DNA from: Vanilla planifolia
Lineage: Eukaryota; Streptophyta; Magnoliopsida; Asparagales; Orchidaceae
Length of the DNA: 64,000 nt
Direction of reading: 5' to 3'
Assembly: GCA_023846275.1 (NCBI GenBank)
Contig: CM043878.1
Span: 9,989,501 to 10,053,500 of the forward strand
The notes beneath the pieces were generated by a model that saw only the letters and a program-made list of their open reading frames with translations, did not search any database and was not told the origin of the DNA. Shown in pieces: positions 38,752 through 53,375 of the stretch. The position numbers were made by a program, and so were the translations under genes. How positions within the stretch are numbered: the first letter of the stretch is position 1; each line of letters begins with the position of its first letter.

Positions 38752-41700
38752 TCATTGGATTCTTAAAACTCTCACTTGCTTATTGAATCAAAGCACAATT
38801 CTTTTAGGTTGTAAGCGACGAGCTAACCTTACCAATTTTCATGAGATACTATGGTCATTTATTATGGATAAAGTTAAAAATATTTGTAGTCTAAAGCGAA
38901 CCTTAATTTTGACAATTTTCAGAAAAGGGGGTTATGAGCTTGATAACATAAGAACTCTTAAACTTGTTAAAATGAGAAAAGTAACAAGTTTGCATATAAT
39001 AATATTTTAGATTTTTTTGTAAGAAAGATTGTGAAGGAGGAAAAAATAAAAATAACACTTAATCCTTAAACATAGAGAATGAGATGAAGATGTATGCAAG
39101 GAGAAAGTTAAGAGGGGACAATTAGGTGAAGCTTTAGTTGCATTCTAAATCATCAGTAACATGATAATAACTAAAAGCAAAATATACAAACACATCATTA
39201 CATAATATACATTTGCATTAATATTTGCATGAAGAGCCATGGAATGCCTTACAAGGAGCTTCATTTCCCTCTAAAAGAATTATAAAAGAAATGCATGGTG
39301 TCATTCAAACTTGGATAAAGCAAGGTGATCCATACCACATTATTCAGGGAGATGGTCCATGCTAGTTTGATCATCATATCCATACTTAATCATTTGAGAT
39401 ACTTCAAGAAATTTTTAGGGTGATCAAATTGCTGGAAACATGAAGAAACCTTAGATATATTATTTGACTTATTTTGCTAAGATAAAAAAAAATTAAATCA
39501 TTCACTTCAACATACATGTGAAGGATATCAAAATCCCTAAAACAACTTTTATTATGCCATCACTTGTTTATATATCATGATGTTAGGGAACTTATTTACT
39601 TAAAGAGTATTTATGTTCCTTTTTTGAATCATCATAAAACACCTAAAAGGTAATAAGGAATTCAAGTAACTTTAAAACTAGGCTAGCACCATTCATTCGA
39701 TAACCTATCAAATGCTTAAAAAATACCTTTAGTCCATCTAAAACTTCCCTCCTAAGACAATCATTGATCAAATGTATTCAAAAAATATAGGTAATTAATG
39801 AAAACTAATAAACTTCTAAGATTTCATCATTATTCTTAAAACTTTGTTAGGAATTTTTGATAATCTACACAAAATTATTAACCATTCATATCAATTATCC
39901 TTAGCCTTAGATGTCATTTTCCATTTGTCTACTAACCTTATTCTAACTTTGTGATAAGCAATATCTAGTTCAATCTTGACAAAGATAATGATTCTTGATC
40001 TTTAATCAAGTATAATATCAACTCAAGGCATATGAAAATGATGTTTAGCTTTAAATTTATTAACTACATGGTTGTTTACCCCCATCCTTTAGGTACCATC
40101 CTTCTCAAGATTGAAAAATATAGGAATAGAACAAAAATAAGGTTTTCTCTAATGAACCCTGATTCAAGCAGTTATTGAACTTATCTTGCTAAATTCCTTC
40201 TGCTAACTTGAACTGATTTGTGGCAAGTTTGATAATGAAGATTTTGAAATTAAATTGATTGTACACTAAATGTTACTCTTAAGTGATAAAAAATTACGTT
40301 GATCTTATTTAAAAGCATACTTGAATTAAAAAAGAAATGGCAATGTAATAGGTGGGAAAATAGTATTAGTAACCTTAAGGTTAGATCATGAATATTTACT
40401 AGCCACATTGTTGCTCCCTCAATAAAATGCTTCTATAATTTGATTTATGACATCAATAGCTATTTCTTTTCTTTTCATCTATTGAATTTGGCATAAAACC
40501 ATTTGTGTGTAAGAAAGTCTTTCTGAGAGGTGACAAACACAAAATAATCTTTTTTTCTCTGATAGGAAAAGACATGACAGCATTAATTACCTCTATTAGT
40601 ATTCATGACATGATTTTTCTTCTTCATAGAAATGGATATTTATTTACCACCTAACAATATACACAGTATAGTGATCTATCTAAATATCTATATATATAGC
40701 ATTCATGAAACTATAGATTTTTATGACTAGCTTGCAATCCTTTCTCCAATTTGAATAAATATATGAAAGATTGCATCATACCTTCAATCTCAATCTCATG
40801 ATGGTAGGATCAACTCTTTCCTCATAACATAAAATAATTTAATCGACAAATTTATAGAGACATGACCATGTTCCTTACACTTGGAGAATTGCACATTATA
40901 ACCGGTTACAAAGCAAGTGACATGCAATGACATGCCCTATTTCTTAAGAGTAAGAAGTGTAAGAAATCACAATGGTAAGCTAAATAAAGATTTGGTGGTA
41001 ATGCTAAGCATGGATTTTATGATAAGTGTTAGATTAGATCCACAAAATCCTATGAATATTCGGAAATGTTCATTATCATAAGCAACCACACACTAGTTTC
41101 TAAGGTGGCAAGTTCACAAAAGAACAAAACTTGCCTAATATTTTTATTGCAAACTTGCTCAAAATTTTGAGAGCTTAATGGTGTTGTTGTCTTCAACACC
41201 ACAATACATTACATATTCATCAAAATAAGTGTTCAATTATCAATTTTCTTTTTTGATTCATCCTTTGTCATTGATTAGGAAGTTATATTGAGTAGGAAAC
41301 AAGCCCATTTTCCTCACTTAATATGATATTTTATTCTTGTTTACAATTCCAAGAAGACATTGTGTTCAAGGCTTCTATCAAATATGAGATCTTCCACTTC
41401 AATAAATCTAAAAATTCTCCCCTCTTCATTAGTAAGCACTTCTTCTTTTGTATGATTTGGTGTCATTAACAAACCTTCTTTCTATGCATTAATTTAGGTT
41501 CATGGTTTGGCGCATTGAATAGAAATTAAAATAGTTTGATTAGATAGACAATATTGATCAAACATGATCAAGCTCAATTAAATCACTGATCGAGCTTGGT
41601 TGAGGTTCAATTGGGTTAAAACTTCTTGAATTAAGTAATTTCTAGTAATGTGGCCTATGACTTACAAATCCAAGAGAGCATAATAAAGTACAAATATAAA

Positions 41701-44235
41701 TCAAATGCATAGTATAAAAAATTATGTTCCAAAACTTGTTAGGATTATCCAAATTGCAACAACTTGACTAGCTTCAGTGATCATGACAATCTTATAAAGC
41801 TATTATAAATACCATTACTAAGATATTTTAAGTGAAATGAACTATTGAAATGAAGACAAGCTATTTAGAATTATGAATGTTTAAATAAAAACTTGAAAAT
41901 GTGAAACTTAAAAAAGCCAAATATAAGTAAAACTAAAAGGATTCAAAGTACAACACATCTACCAAATGGAACCTAATATTGATGGATTTTTGTACAAATA
42001 AGACTATACCAAAAAAAAACTTTGGCTTTTTATGGGGTATCTATCTTATATCTTGGACAATGGACATTTTGGGTGATGAAACAACTTATTTTTTAAATGC
42101 AAAAGTTTTAGTACAAAAAATTACATCAAGATTATTGATAGCAATTCATCTACAAATGAATCATTAAATTTTCAATTTTAAGCACAATAAATATTAACAT
42201 TATTATTTAATATGTTAAATTAAAAATACAAACTAATTAGTTCTTTTTATGATATTGAAGAAGTGGAGATGGGTGCATGCAAATGAATATACTTAAGATG
42301 ACATTCCAAATGAAAACCCTAAACGATATAGGAATGCTAAGTTCTTTATCAATGCAATTGCACTGTAACATTTTAGGATGTCGCAGGCTTAAATAGATCT
42401 AAACATATTTGGAATAAATTGTGAGAAACGTTTGCACAAAGTCATTATTCAACAAAAACGAATGCCAATAAAGTCACCTAACAGGGGTTTAGTGTTCCAA
42501 TACACAAGCAATACATCTCATTTAATAAGCATGTGAGGAGATAATAAGCAAATAAAATTTATCTTGTGTCAATATTTTAATTTAATATTGAAATCACAAT
42601 AATTAGATTTTGTTTAAATATAAAAATGTTGACTTATAAGCAATGAGACTCAATTATGAACAAAACACCTTGGCTACTCGAGCACAGTCATAGGTTGTAA
42701 CATTTTAAAAGTGGGAAAATTATTTAAATAGTTATTTTTAAACTTTAGAATTATTAGATATCTAAATTAATGAAAAATAATAACTAAATAATTGATTAGA
42801 AATCATAAGTAGAAAGAAAATTATAACTAACTTTAAAAATAAAATAATATATTAATTTATAATTTTCATGATCATTATTAATTTCTAAGAATTTAATAAT
42901 TCTTTCCAAAAATTTGTATATCACAAAATAGGAGTACAATAGTTAAAAGAGGGAGATTAACATAAAAAATGGACGTACTAATAAATATGAACCTAAGAGT
43001 ACTAAGTTAATGAAAATTAGAGATGTCTAAATTATATGATATAATATTAGAAATTAATATGAATTAAATAATAATTTAAATCATAATATGATATGCAAAA
43101 AAAATGAAAATAAATATCTATTGAAATTGAAAAAAAAAATATGATACTAAGTTGAGATATAAATCTTGTAGGTTATCTTGAGTTAAAACTATACTCATGG
43201 GAATATAAAGTGTTGTAATCACAAAAATAAAGGAAAAAATATAATAATTATAATAATAATTTTTTATAAAACAATTATTGAAAATATTCAAATGATATAA
43301 AAAATTTACAAAACTTGGATGATAAGTAGAGCTCATCAAATAGTTTTATTTAAACTTATTGATGGATTTTTAAAGATCATTTGGATAAAACAAATTAGGA
43401 TATATATACATACACACATTTAAAAACATAAATTTTAATTTAAAAAAAAATTTATTTCATAGTTGATTTAAATGCTAATGTCTAATAAATGATGGATGCA
43501 TTCCACACCATCAAAACAAAAACCAAAGGACGAGAAAAGTGCAACCATTATGGATAGGAAGAGTTGAGGAAGTGAAAGAGGGGTAAGTAATTATATAAAT
43601 GAGTCTTATGGCTATCTTGGGGAAGTTTTGGAAAAATTTGGGAGTACTCATTATTCATGCATATAGGAAGCATGAGAGAAAGCCTTGCAAATTTTTCTTT
43701 AGGAATTTTCTTGAGAAAGAGAAGAGCACTTGGTTAGAGAAACTAAGGGATTTATTTAGTGCAATCATGCAAAGGAAGAAAAATTTAGGAGAATTCCCTT
43801 TGTATTGCCAAACAAAGGTGACAGGATAAATTTAAGCTCATGAAAAGACTCATAAGTAAGAAAGAAGAATCAAACATAGGGAGAGATTATTACAATACAA
43901 GATTAGGTAGAAATATTGTGTTACTCTATAACAACTCTCTTTAGTTGATCATAAATTTTATTGTTAATTGAATTTTTCTTGTTAATTGAGAGTTGGACTT
44001 ATCCAAAACTCAAAAATTATTAAAATTGTAGGTGCCTCAAAATATGTGTTAAGACGAGAATAATCGGATCTGGTTTTGAACAAATCATTGCAAGAGTCCT
44101 AACCTAAGTAATACGTAGGTATATGATTTATAATTTTCAAAATTTGTTCAAATTTCCTACAAATTTTTAAAGTAAAGATAAAAGAAAATGAGTAATACTA
44201 AATAATTAGTTATTTTTTAAAAGGATAGTTGCCTT
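38752..44235. other. AT-rich non-coding stretch, possibly old transposon debris
   Basis: No intact gene. On the minus strand around 40860-40900 a frame contains CKEHGHV, which resembles half of a retroviral-type zinc knuckle, but the partner cysteine and the flanking protein are missing. Another minus-strand frame near 41380-41475 is open for about 30 codons without family identity. These could be remnants of a retroelement; I do not call one. The open frames at 41979-42167 and 43599-43829 are also unrecognised. Confidence 0.4.
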
Positions 44236-44239
44236 AACG

Positions 44240-45660
44240 ATATGCAAAAGAAGTCAAAAGATAGGAGAGCTTGAAGATAAGAAGAGAAGTGTTTAGGATG
44301 TTTGACTTGATCTCTGTAGGATAAAAGACGTAAGTTATGGAGGATCAAATTGCAAGAAAAAGAATTCCAATCTCATTCTAAACAAGTTTTGCTAAAAGAT
44401 ATGCTTCTAGTTGATTATTCATTGATTTGAGTCAAGTTTTTCCTTCAGAAGAAAGAGCATAGTAGTGATCGTGCATTTGATCCCTTATTTGATCGATAAC
44501 TGCTAATGATAATATGGTACAATTTGGTGATCAAATAAGCAGAATTAGTTTTAAGAAGAGTACAATGGCAATCACCTTATTGAGTAGTCGTTCGATCAAT
44601 GACTACTAGTGTTTGTATGATACAATCTGGTGATAGATCATGCGCTATAATTTAGGAGGTTGGATTGTACAATTTAAAGCCAAGAATAATGGATCTGGGC
44701 AAAATTGCAATGGTCTTCTAAAATTGTTTGAGACAATTTTTATAAGTGCATTTACTTTGCAAAGTGAACAATTTTATGAAAATGAGAAGAAACAAAGGTA
44801 AAAAAAATAAGCGCATAAATTTCCCTAAAGTTTGGAAAGAAAATTTGAATCGTTATTGATGAAATTAAATAATAATTGTGTAGGAAATGAAAAGAAAAAA
44901 AATAGATAAAAAAATCTCTTAGATCCATATACTAAGCTAACTAAATAACTGTAATATAGTTAAGTTGATTTATTAATTTTATCAAATTATTATTATAGAA
45001 TGCAAAATGATGTGAGAATTTAATATTGCATGGAATCAATTACATATATTCTTGTTTATGTGATTACAAATAATTATATATATATGCAATTCTATTAATT
45101 CATAACATATAATAAGAAAAAAAAAAAAATAACAGAAGAAGGATTATTAAGCCTAGTGATCCAGAAGATCACAAGACAAAAGAAATATATATGTGAAATA
45201 TTTTCTCTATAATTATATATTCTAACTATTCAACATGAGAAAAGAAAAACCACACATTGTTATGATTGGCACTCAAAGATGAAGCCATAACATGATAGAG
45301 GCACTATCTTTCTTAGCATAAGATTTTGACAATATATCATAATGGCTTCATGATGTATGAGAAAGAAATCACACCTTATTGTTGTAGGTACTCAACAATA
45401 TAGTCACAAGATGATAGAGGCATTATTCTTGTCAAAATATGTTGTTGGAAATAAGGTAATGGCTATGTGGTCATACAAGAAAATCTAGATCTAGAAGAAA
45501 GAAACAAGAAAAAAAAATAGAGAAAAAATATAATAAAAAAATAAAATTCATATGAACTTAAAAGAAAGTAAAAGATATATTATAATATATATATATTGTA
45601 TGATAATGCTATTGCACGGTGATTATGTACATACGTGAGTACGATGCATACATGTAATAA
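44240..45660. repeat. Second copy of the 18-19 kb repeat family
   Basis: The order of landmarks follows 18190-19070: a purine-rich start, an 'aaatgaaaagaaaaaaaatag' type stretch before 'atctctta', then two imperfect units of about 120 bp at about 45251-45375 and 45376-45490. Each unit has 'ggcactcaa' or 'ggtactcaa' followed by 'catgatagaggca' or 'agatgatagaggca'. The end 'acaagaaaatctagatcta' parallels 'aaaagaaaatctaggccta' near 19060. No coding capacity is visible. Confidence 0.5.
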
Positions 45661-48600
45661 TTATCATATGTATATTTTATACAAATTATCATGCACTAAT
45701 TACTTAATGTTTAATTTTTATTATTGATTTCATATTTATAACTTTATATTAAATTATGTTTGTTATTAGTAATTTGTCTAATAAATATATTATGCTCATT
45801 ACTTACATTATAAGTTATGATATATACACTTACAAAACTAACGATTACTATATGATAATTAAGATCAAAAGTAAAAAATATATTGATATATTTTGTGAGC
45901 TCTGTAAGAGATATATTGTATATTAAGAATGATTTATTTTTGACATAAATTACATTAATACTATTGTTTTAACATTTTTTGTTATATAATAATCTAGAAT
46001 TATGTGCTTTGTTTTTATCTTGTTTGAAAAAATATTTTGCAAGTTTTGCATTTTTGTACATTTAGACCAATAGTATGTTATTTTGTATATTTTATCTGGT
46101 TTAAGACAATAGGGCATGGCAACAACCTTATTATCTAGTGAAAGTGATAGGTTTTTTTATACATATTATAAACTCTAATTAAGGATTATATAAATGCTAT
46201 TTTATTCAAATAAAAGTATGATTTGTTTTATTATTTGTTGGATATATTGTTACATGTTGATAATTTGTTCGATTTCTATGTTTTGTATTGGTCATAAATA
46301 AAAATAGCTTATTTTGTATTTAATAAGTTGTATGTAACTTTGTAAGGAGCCATTTGTGGCTTCCTTTAGTTGTATTGACTTGTATAAGGCATGTAGTTTT
46401 ATAAGAAAAATGCGCAAATTTGTCATTTAACTACAAAATGTGACCTAGAATCAACACAATCTCCTAATAGTATACCAAACAAGGACTACAAAGTGACAAA
46501 TGTTCCATCCTATAGTCAAACTCGACCAATAAGCAATCAAGAGCTTAGAATATGACCAAAAATTAGTTGGTTAATAATTACGGATAACATCTATACTTAC
46601 CAAACCATTTATCATCATTTGATAAAAAAAATGTTGATTAAAATGCGAATAATTATCACCTAAGGATGACATCAGAACCAATCATCATAAATTTTGCAAT
46701 AGAAACTCTTCGACAACAAAACAGTTAGTTATTAATATACGGAATATAAAACTTTTCTATCAATCTCTTAACAATGAGGATTTCATTGTCAAAGTAGTTA
46801 TTGATTTAATCACGCTCAAATTAATTTCAATGATCAATTTAAGGGCTTAAATGACCAATTGTTTCATTGCTAAAGCCACAATGGTTTATAGTGTAAGTGT
46901 ATATCACAAGCATAATCTATGAGTCACCTACACTAATTAGCTTATTCAACAATGTTTGAAGTTATTAAGATTCATGAAAGTAAATAAAACCACATGAACC
47001 ACTTCTTCCATCTCACCTATCGAATATAATACCATTGTTAGAAGATAATAATTAGGAATCAAAGTTGGCCTTAATGTATAATTCAATGGACATTCATCAA
47101 CTCAAAAAACTTCATAAAAGCATCCAATTAGATATAAAGATTACAACATATTATCAAACTTTATAATATTAGACAATCTCATTTACTTACTAAATAGATT
47201 ATTCATCACTATTCATGATTAAATCTTGTAGTATTACTCATTTAATTTGCAAGTATAAAATTGCAGATGTTTCTAGTCACGTAACATGATACAAAAAACA
47301 TATATATTTTTTCATGAATACAATGCAATATCACATGAACTATAACTCATTGACAACACAAAAAAAAATACAACTTCTAAAGTAAAAAATGACATTACTT
47401 ATGTTCAATGTTGTATGAAGGATGAATTCTCTATGACAAAGAAAGAAGTGGTTGGCAAGACTTGGACGAAACTAGCAAGATCTCGTACCACTTTAAATTT
47501 AGCGGACAAGTCAATCACTTGGATCAATCTGAAACCATTCTTATGCACAAATGACCTCTATATTTTCCACAGCAAGATTGAATCGTAAAACCTCTCATTC
47601 ATCTCAAGAAACCTTAATGCAAATAAAAATTCAAATTGCATTCAACCAGCCCCACAAGATTGAAGTTTGGTTATTTGTAGGTTAAGGAAGTAATTGACAT
47701 ATGGATGACTTTTCCAATTGCAATTAAAGCACAAATTGGATGAATTCAATATCTAAGGCACATGATTTGGTATGTTAAAAGAGACATCTACTTAGAAATG
47801 GTTGCTTGGCTCTTAATTATAGTAATTGAAGGTGGGACACACATAGCTTATCTTTTTTGCTTCCACAGACTTTTCTGATGCAGGAATGAATGCTTGGTTT
47901 AAGTGTTCAGCTGTTCTTGGAGATATTTGATTCAATTATAGTTAAATCATCCAAGACAACCATTAGACAACAATCCTAAGCCACAAATTGAAATATGAAA
48001 GAATAATCTTCTGATGTAATTAACTTATTATCTTGCATTTTTATTGATGATTCGATCAAGTGAATCAATCATTACCATATATAATGATTTCTTTACTCAT
48101 AAACTAAAAAAATGTTGGGTTTTATCTTGTGTAAATTAAACTTTTTTTTGAGTTATTATATCGAAACGATGATCGAGTTAAATCAATGGACATGTGCCTT
48201 AGTTATCATCTTTGTGGAATAAATCAAAAGGACAATGATTCAACTTCCAATGTAGCTTATCCCTCTTCTTATACTTTAACTTAACATATCATTTAAGTTT
48301 TCTATATTAGCAAACCTTATCTAAATGTTGGCTTATTGCTTGATCTTTAATAAGGCACAAGTACCATGGTAAACTAATAGATCTAATATGATAAAATTGA
48401 TATTATTTTGTTATTTAGTTTATTAGATTTGTAGATCTAATATGAATTTATATTCTATAAAAGTATTATATATTATGAATTTTATTTTGTAAAGATAAGA
48501 AATGATTATGTATTTAGATTACTACTACTTCGATCGTATTTGATTATGTCATTATGAGTCATTCAATTGTCGATTATACGTCACTATAGAATTGATCCTT

Positions 48601-51400
48601 AGAAAATAAAATTTGGAATATAACAAATAAAATTATTCTTTTAAATTTCTTAAAAGAAATAAAAAACTTCACATGGAACATTTCAAACATTAATGGATAA
48701 ATTATATTATAATATTTACTTTTATTTTGAAATAAATAATTTTAGTTGAGATATTTTTTAATAATGAGGGGTAATAATGTGATATAATAAAGCCTCATGA
48801 GAGAAACGTGATAATTAAGTATAAAAAAATAAATTATAAGGAATAAAATAAAAATTATTTCATTACAGTTAGACATAGTTTGGGTAGAAATATTAAAAGG
48901 ATAGTAATATTTTATTATAATATTTCTTAAAAAATTATTAAAAATATTAAATAATATTCAGTGAAACGTTTGAGTGACTAGTAATGGATTTTGCTTACGC
49001 TTTTGTTCGAAATAATTTGGTAAAGATAACAATTTAGAATGTACGAAGGATTATTTTTAAATGCTTATCTTTACATTAATGAGTAACGATAACTCTATGA
49101 GGAATTGGGAAAAGATTGAAACTTAAAGTAGGAAAAACTTATTATTCTACATGAGAATCATATCGTTAGAAGGTCTGATGGGTCTATCGATACTCTAAAT
49201 AGTAAAAATAGATTTTGATTTGATGGGTTAAAGGCGATCCATATAATAAATTTAAAGGATGATAAGATCTATATGACATGTGAGAATAGATTATAAGTAT
49301 AATATAACCTAACATGTAATGTATGCATATGCCTAAGCATGAGAAATGAAGAAGGGATAGAAAAGGAAATAAAGAATAATGAATAATATAATTATTTTTC
49401 TTACATATTATATGACTTAGGATTATATGTTTTATTGAGTAAAACATGCGTTATTGACCATCAAGCAAGTGGGGTCTATATATTATGTTAGTACTACATT
49501 AAATAATGTGTAAGATAGAACAAAAGTTAGGTTTGATAGTACAAAGTCATCACAGTTTGTTAATATCAAAGAAATTATAGAAGATTACAGATGATCTATA
49601 AAGAGTATACACCAATAAAAGAAATGATCCTAAAAGACTATACTTTACTAAAATGCATAAAGTATAAAAGTTTTTTAAGAATATAAACTAATAAAAAGAT
49701 AGATCTTGTAAGATTATACAATGTTGAAATAGAAAAAAATAATATAATATGACTAATTAATTGATAATGAATCTTCAAAAAATTAACTGAATATGATTCA
49801 TAAAATATTTATAGCATTACATTACATGATTTGCATACTTTATTACTATAATGTAAAGAAAAACATGTTATGAAATATAATAAATTTGACATATGACATG
49901 ATCTCATCAATTTTGTAATATCTTGCACAAATATGTGTAGCCCTTGTTATACTACCAAATCTATTTTATTCCTTATTAAATAAAAATTCTTATGACAATA
50001 TTTTTTCTTTTAAAGTATAATATAATAATCTAGATTTTTAAAGCATGATGAATTCATATAATTGAGTGTTGATATTGATGTTTGGTCTATAAAGAGATAA
50101 TTTTTAGAATATGTTATTTTTCAATGTGTTTTGATACATGTGTCCAATTGCAAGCTTCTTAAAATCTTGATTTGAGTATGAAATTAAGAAGATTCATGCA
50201 TAAAGAATTTATTGATATAAGGTTTATAATTTCAAAAGTTATTTAAAATTTCAATTTTTTTTAAATATAAAGTTTTTATTAGATTTATTATATTATTTTA
50301 TTTTTTATAATATAAAAGAAAAAAATTTATTTAATCATTCTTTAGGCAAAAATGAGGTTTGCTTAAGAAGCTAATGGAAGGAGTTGGATCTTGAGAGGAT
50401 GGAGAGAAGAAATGAGAGAAGTGTTGTTGAAAGATCCTTAAGAAAGGCTTCTTAAGGTTGTAAGGAATACCTTATAGGAAATCTAGCAAAGAGAAAGGGA
50501 GTTAAGGCCTTGGAATTTGTTTTGCACAAAAAATATTAATATGTGGTTCTTTCAATGTCTATTATTTCTTATGTTGCTCTTGAGATGTGTTTTGGTACTA
50601 CTCAATATTGGATTTAAATTGGGTTGGGATTAGAGTGGATTTAGAGCAAGTCCTACTCTTTGTCCATGAGTCACATATTATAGAAGAATGTCGTAACGTA
50701 AAGTGCCCATGAATGATATACATAATGCTTGTAAGAAATTCAACCCTTATTCGTGGATTTAGATGGTACACAAATAATCGAACATATTGTTCACGAGTAG
50801 TCAAACCTTCAAATGGTACACAAAGGTTATGGAAGCAACAATCATGTGAAGCCCCTTTTCAACAAGTTTTTAATAGTCCATGATTTCATTGGCATACTGT
50901 TCATTGTGGTTGATGCATTTTATGTCAAGATTGACATAATATATGTTAGGGAGAATGGGTGATATGTAAAGAAGGAAATCATGGATGTTTTTAAGGGAAT
51001 GCTAAGGACTTCTAGTTATTATTTAAAAATGCTTTTGATAAAACATGCAAATATTGGGTAGTCATGAAGGGAAAAGAAGTTTTAAGTAAAATGTGTATTA
51101 TAAAAGTACTAGATAGAAAAAGTGAGCTCATTATAATAATAATAAACAAATATCTTGTACAAAAATGAAAGAGAAAAAAAAAACATTCAAAAAATTATAA
51201 AAAAAGTAAATTAAAATTATGTTGATGTAAATAAGTCATTGTTATATACTTTGAAATACATTAATATGATGTGTTGTGACATGAGCATAATTGCATACAT
51301 CAAATAATTATACATATATATTTTTATTATATATAACATAATATCGTCTGTTGTCATATGTATATTTATTTATATAAGTATTATAACATTGAATGGTGAA
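45661..51400. other. AT-rich non-coding stretch, no gene seen
   Basis: Short open frames only (for example 49184-49447 and 50598-50804, minus), with no recognisable family. Parts such as 46420-47850 are slightly less AT-rich but have stops in every frame. Confidence 0.5.
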
Positions 51401-51971
51401 ACTAAAATAAAATGATAAAGAAATTAATGAATAATAAAATTAGATTATAAGAGCAAAATGATTTCTATGATCATATAATTTGAGATGATAAGAAAATTTT
51501 GAGATATTTTCTATGATATTGTCTTATGATTATTTAATATAATAAGATCAACTCTGTTATTGCAAGCATCCTATGTAGGATGATTGGAAGAGGTCTCGTT
51601 ATCACAAGCACCTTTTTGTAGGGTGATGACAGACACATTTGATGTCATTGAGATAATATTCTTAGTTCTAACCACCTAATTATGTTAGTTTAATGACCTA
51701 ACAAATTAACAATGAGATCCAAATATGTGACAATGTGATAGAGATATAATATGATATGAAATATAGTAAAACAAAAATAATAATTATTAAGGAGAATCAA
51801 AATTGTTAAAAATGAAAAGTGAAAAAATCCCTCAAATATGAAAATAAGAAGACCAAGATATAATAAAAAAGAGAAGTATTATATGATATGAGTATACATG
51901 CATATGTGAGCATAATAAATATATGAGCACGTTGTGTGCAATATAGTATACTTTTGATAATTTCTCAAATT

Positions 51972-52025
<54 letters not shown>

Positions 52026-52330
52026 ACTCTTATTCTTTATTTATATGATATTGTTATATTTCATATTATCTTATTGTTTACATTTATTTTTTCATATATT
52101 AAATATTTTTATATTCATTATCTATTTATATTATAATTTAAGACACAAATATGCATAGATTGAAGATATTTAGTAGCAACTCGCATAGGATTCTAAAGGA
52201 GAGTTTCATACTCTGTCTGTAAACTTACTTGATTAGTCGTTAATTATGTAAATATCAATTAACAATGTCAAGATGGAGAACACAAAACCCCTTTAGGAGA
52301 GGAATGATAATACCAATTTCTAACTCTCGA
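51400..52330. repeat. Possible third, weaker member of the 18/44-kb repeat family
   Basis: A short imperfect tandem pair at about 51556-51632 ('gttattgcaagcatcc', 'gttatcacaagcacc') and the following 'atatgatatgagtatacatgcatatgtgagca'-type stretch resemble the end of the 44-kb copy near 45600-45650. Similarity is patchy in this AT-rich background, so membership is uncertain. Confidence 0.3.
51974..52021. repeat. (AT)n microsatellite, about 24 units
   Basis: An uninterrupted AT dinucleotide run. The open frame at 51936-52136 that reads through it as Tyr-Ile repeats is an artefact. Confidence 0.95.
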
Positions 52331-52784
52331 TTTTTTTTTAATTCAAAACAATATCATTAGCTAAAGATAAAAGAAGGGGGTAAGTTAAGACTATCTTTAG
52401 CTTGTTTTGTGGAAAGAAACTTTATTCGTTGAATAACTTGTGTTTGAATTTTTTTTATTATATTAATATTTTAAGATAATTTATGATATAATATGTTGAA
52501 TGTAATTGTTTTTTATGTGTTTTTTATATATTTTTTGTAAATATAAGTTTTTTTAATTTTTGTTAAGTTGATAATCATTCTGTTTTAAATTTTGTTGATC
52601 ATCTTAATTGAGTTATGATTTGTCAGTACCAATTTATGTTTGGATTTTTTTAGGCATAATGAGTCATAATAATAAATTATTATGTATTAAAGATATTAAA
52701 AAATAAATATAGTTAATTTAAAAAAAAAATACTCATTCCTCTTCTTCGATCGTTTGAATGCGGTCCTGTTCTCCGCTGTAAGAA

Positions 52785-53375
52785 ATGGTGAGGGGAAGGA
52801 AGGGCGAGCGCGTCAGGTTCCCGGAAACCGTCGCAAATTCTTAGTTCCAGATTGCTTTGAAGCTCAGAAGTTTGTACTGCTGATCTGTTTCCCATCTTCA
52901 TCCTAAGTCGCTGATATTCGTTTGCATTTCAGATTTTATGTTCGTGGGACGATTCTTTGATACAAGAGTTAAATAGCTTGCGGTGGATTGCGTTTTTGAC
53001 TTTTTTTGGAGGATGGAGGAGTTTTGCCTCAGTCTGATGTGGATTCGCCAAGTCTAACCTGTATAAAGACGATACGTCGCTGGTGCAGATCGACGGGTGA
53101 ACACGAAGGTGGAGTTGAACTGGTAACGTGGTAAGAGGATGACGTTCATCTACCGTGCAGAGACGAAGAAGAACGGTACGCATTACCGATGCATCTTGGA
53201 GAAGGTGACTCGTCCACATGGGAACAGTGGCGTTGTTCATGCAAAATTCAAGACCAATGTGCCGTCGCAATCAATGGTTAAAAAAAACAAACGCATGGTA
53301 ACGTGTATGCTACGCTTACGTATATTACTTTGCTTCTTTCAATGCAGGGTCTTTACGTATCCTAGCAGTGTTTGA
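52785..53375 (+). pseudogene. RPL35A: Ribosomal protein eL33 (RPL35A) pseudogene, introns retained
   Basis: Pieces of the large-subunit protein eL33 appear in order. Exon 1 at 52785-52816 reads MVRGRKGERV. Exon 2 from 52933 reads FYVRGTIL. Exon 3, from about 53050, carries YKDDTSLVQIDG, then VNTKVELNW, then [17 protein letters not shown] and [16 protein letters not shown]. The last exon ends FTYPSSV with TGA at 53373-53375. Breaks: TGA at 52958-52960 where the family has a glycine codon; a one-base loss near 53095-53098 that shifts the frame after QIDG; and TAA at 53124-53126 in place of the tyrosine after NW. Introns remain (for example 52817-52932 ending TTTCAG, and one ending at about 53347), so this arose by DNA duplication, not from mRNA. 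Intact eL33 is about 110 residues. The frame 53139-53375 is the longest intact piece but lacks the N-terminal half, so a functional protein is unlikely. Confidence 0.9.

Noticed and set aside
40860..40900. Minus-strand CKEHGHV resembling half of a Gag zinc knuckle
   Set aside because: The second cysteine pair is missing and no Gag, protease or integrase text lies around it.
51936..52136. 66-codon frame with Tyr-Ile repeats
   Set aside because: It is translation of an (AT)n microsatellite.
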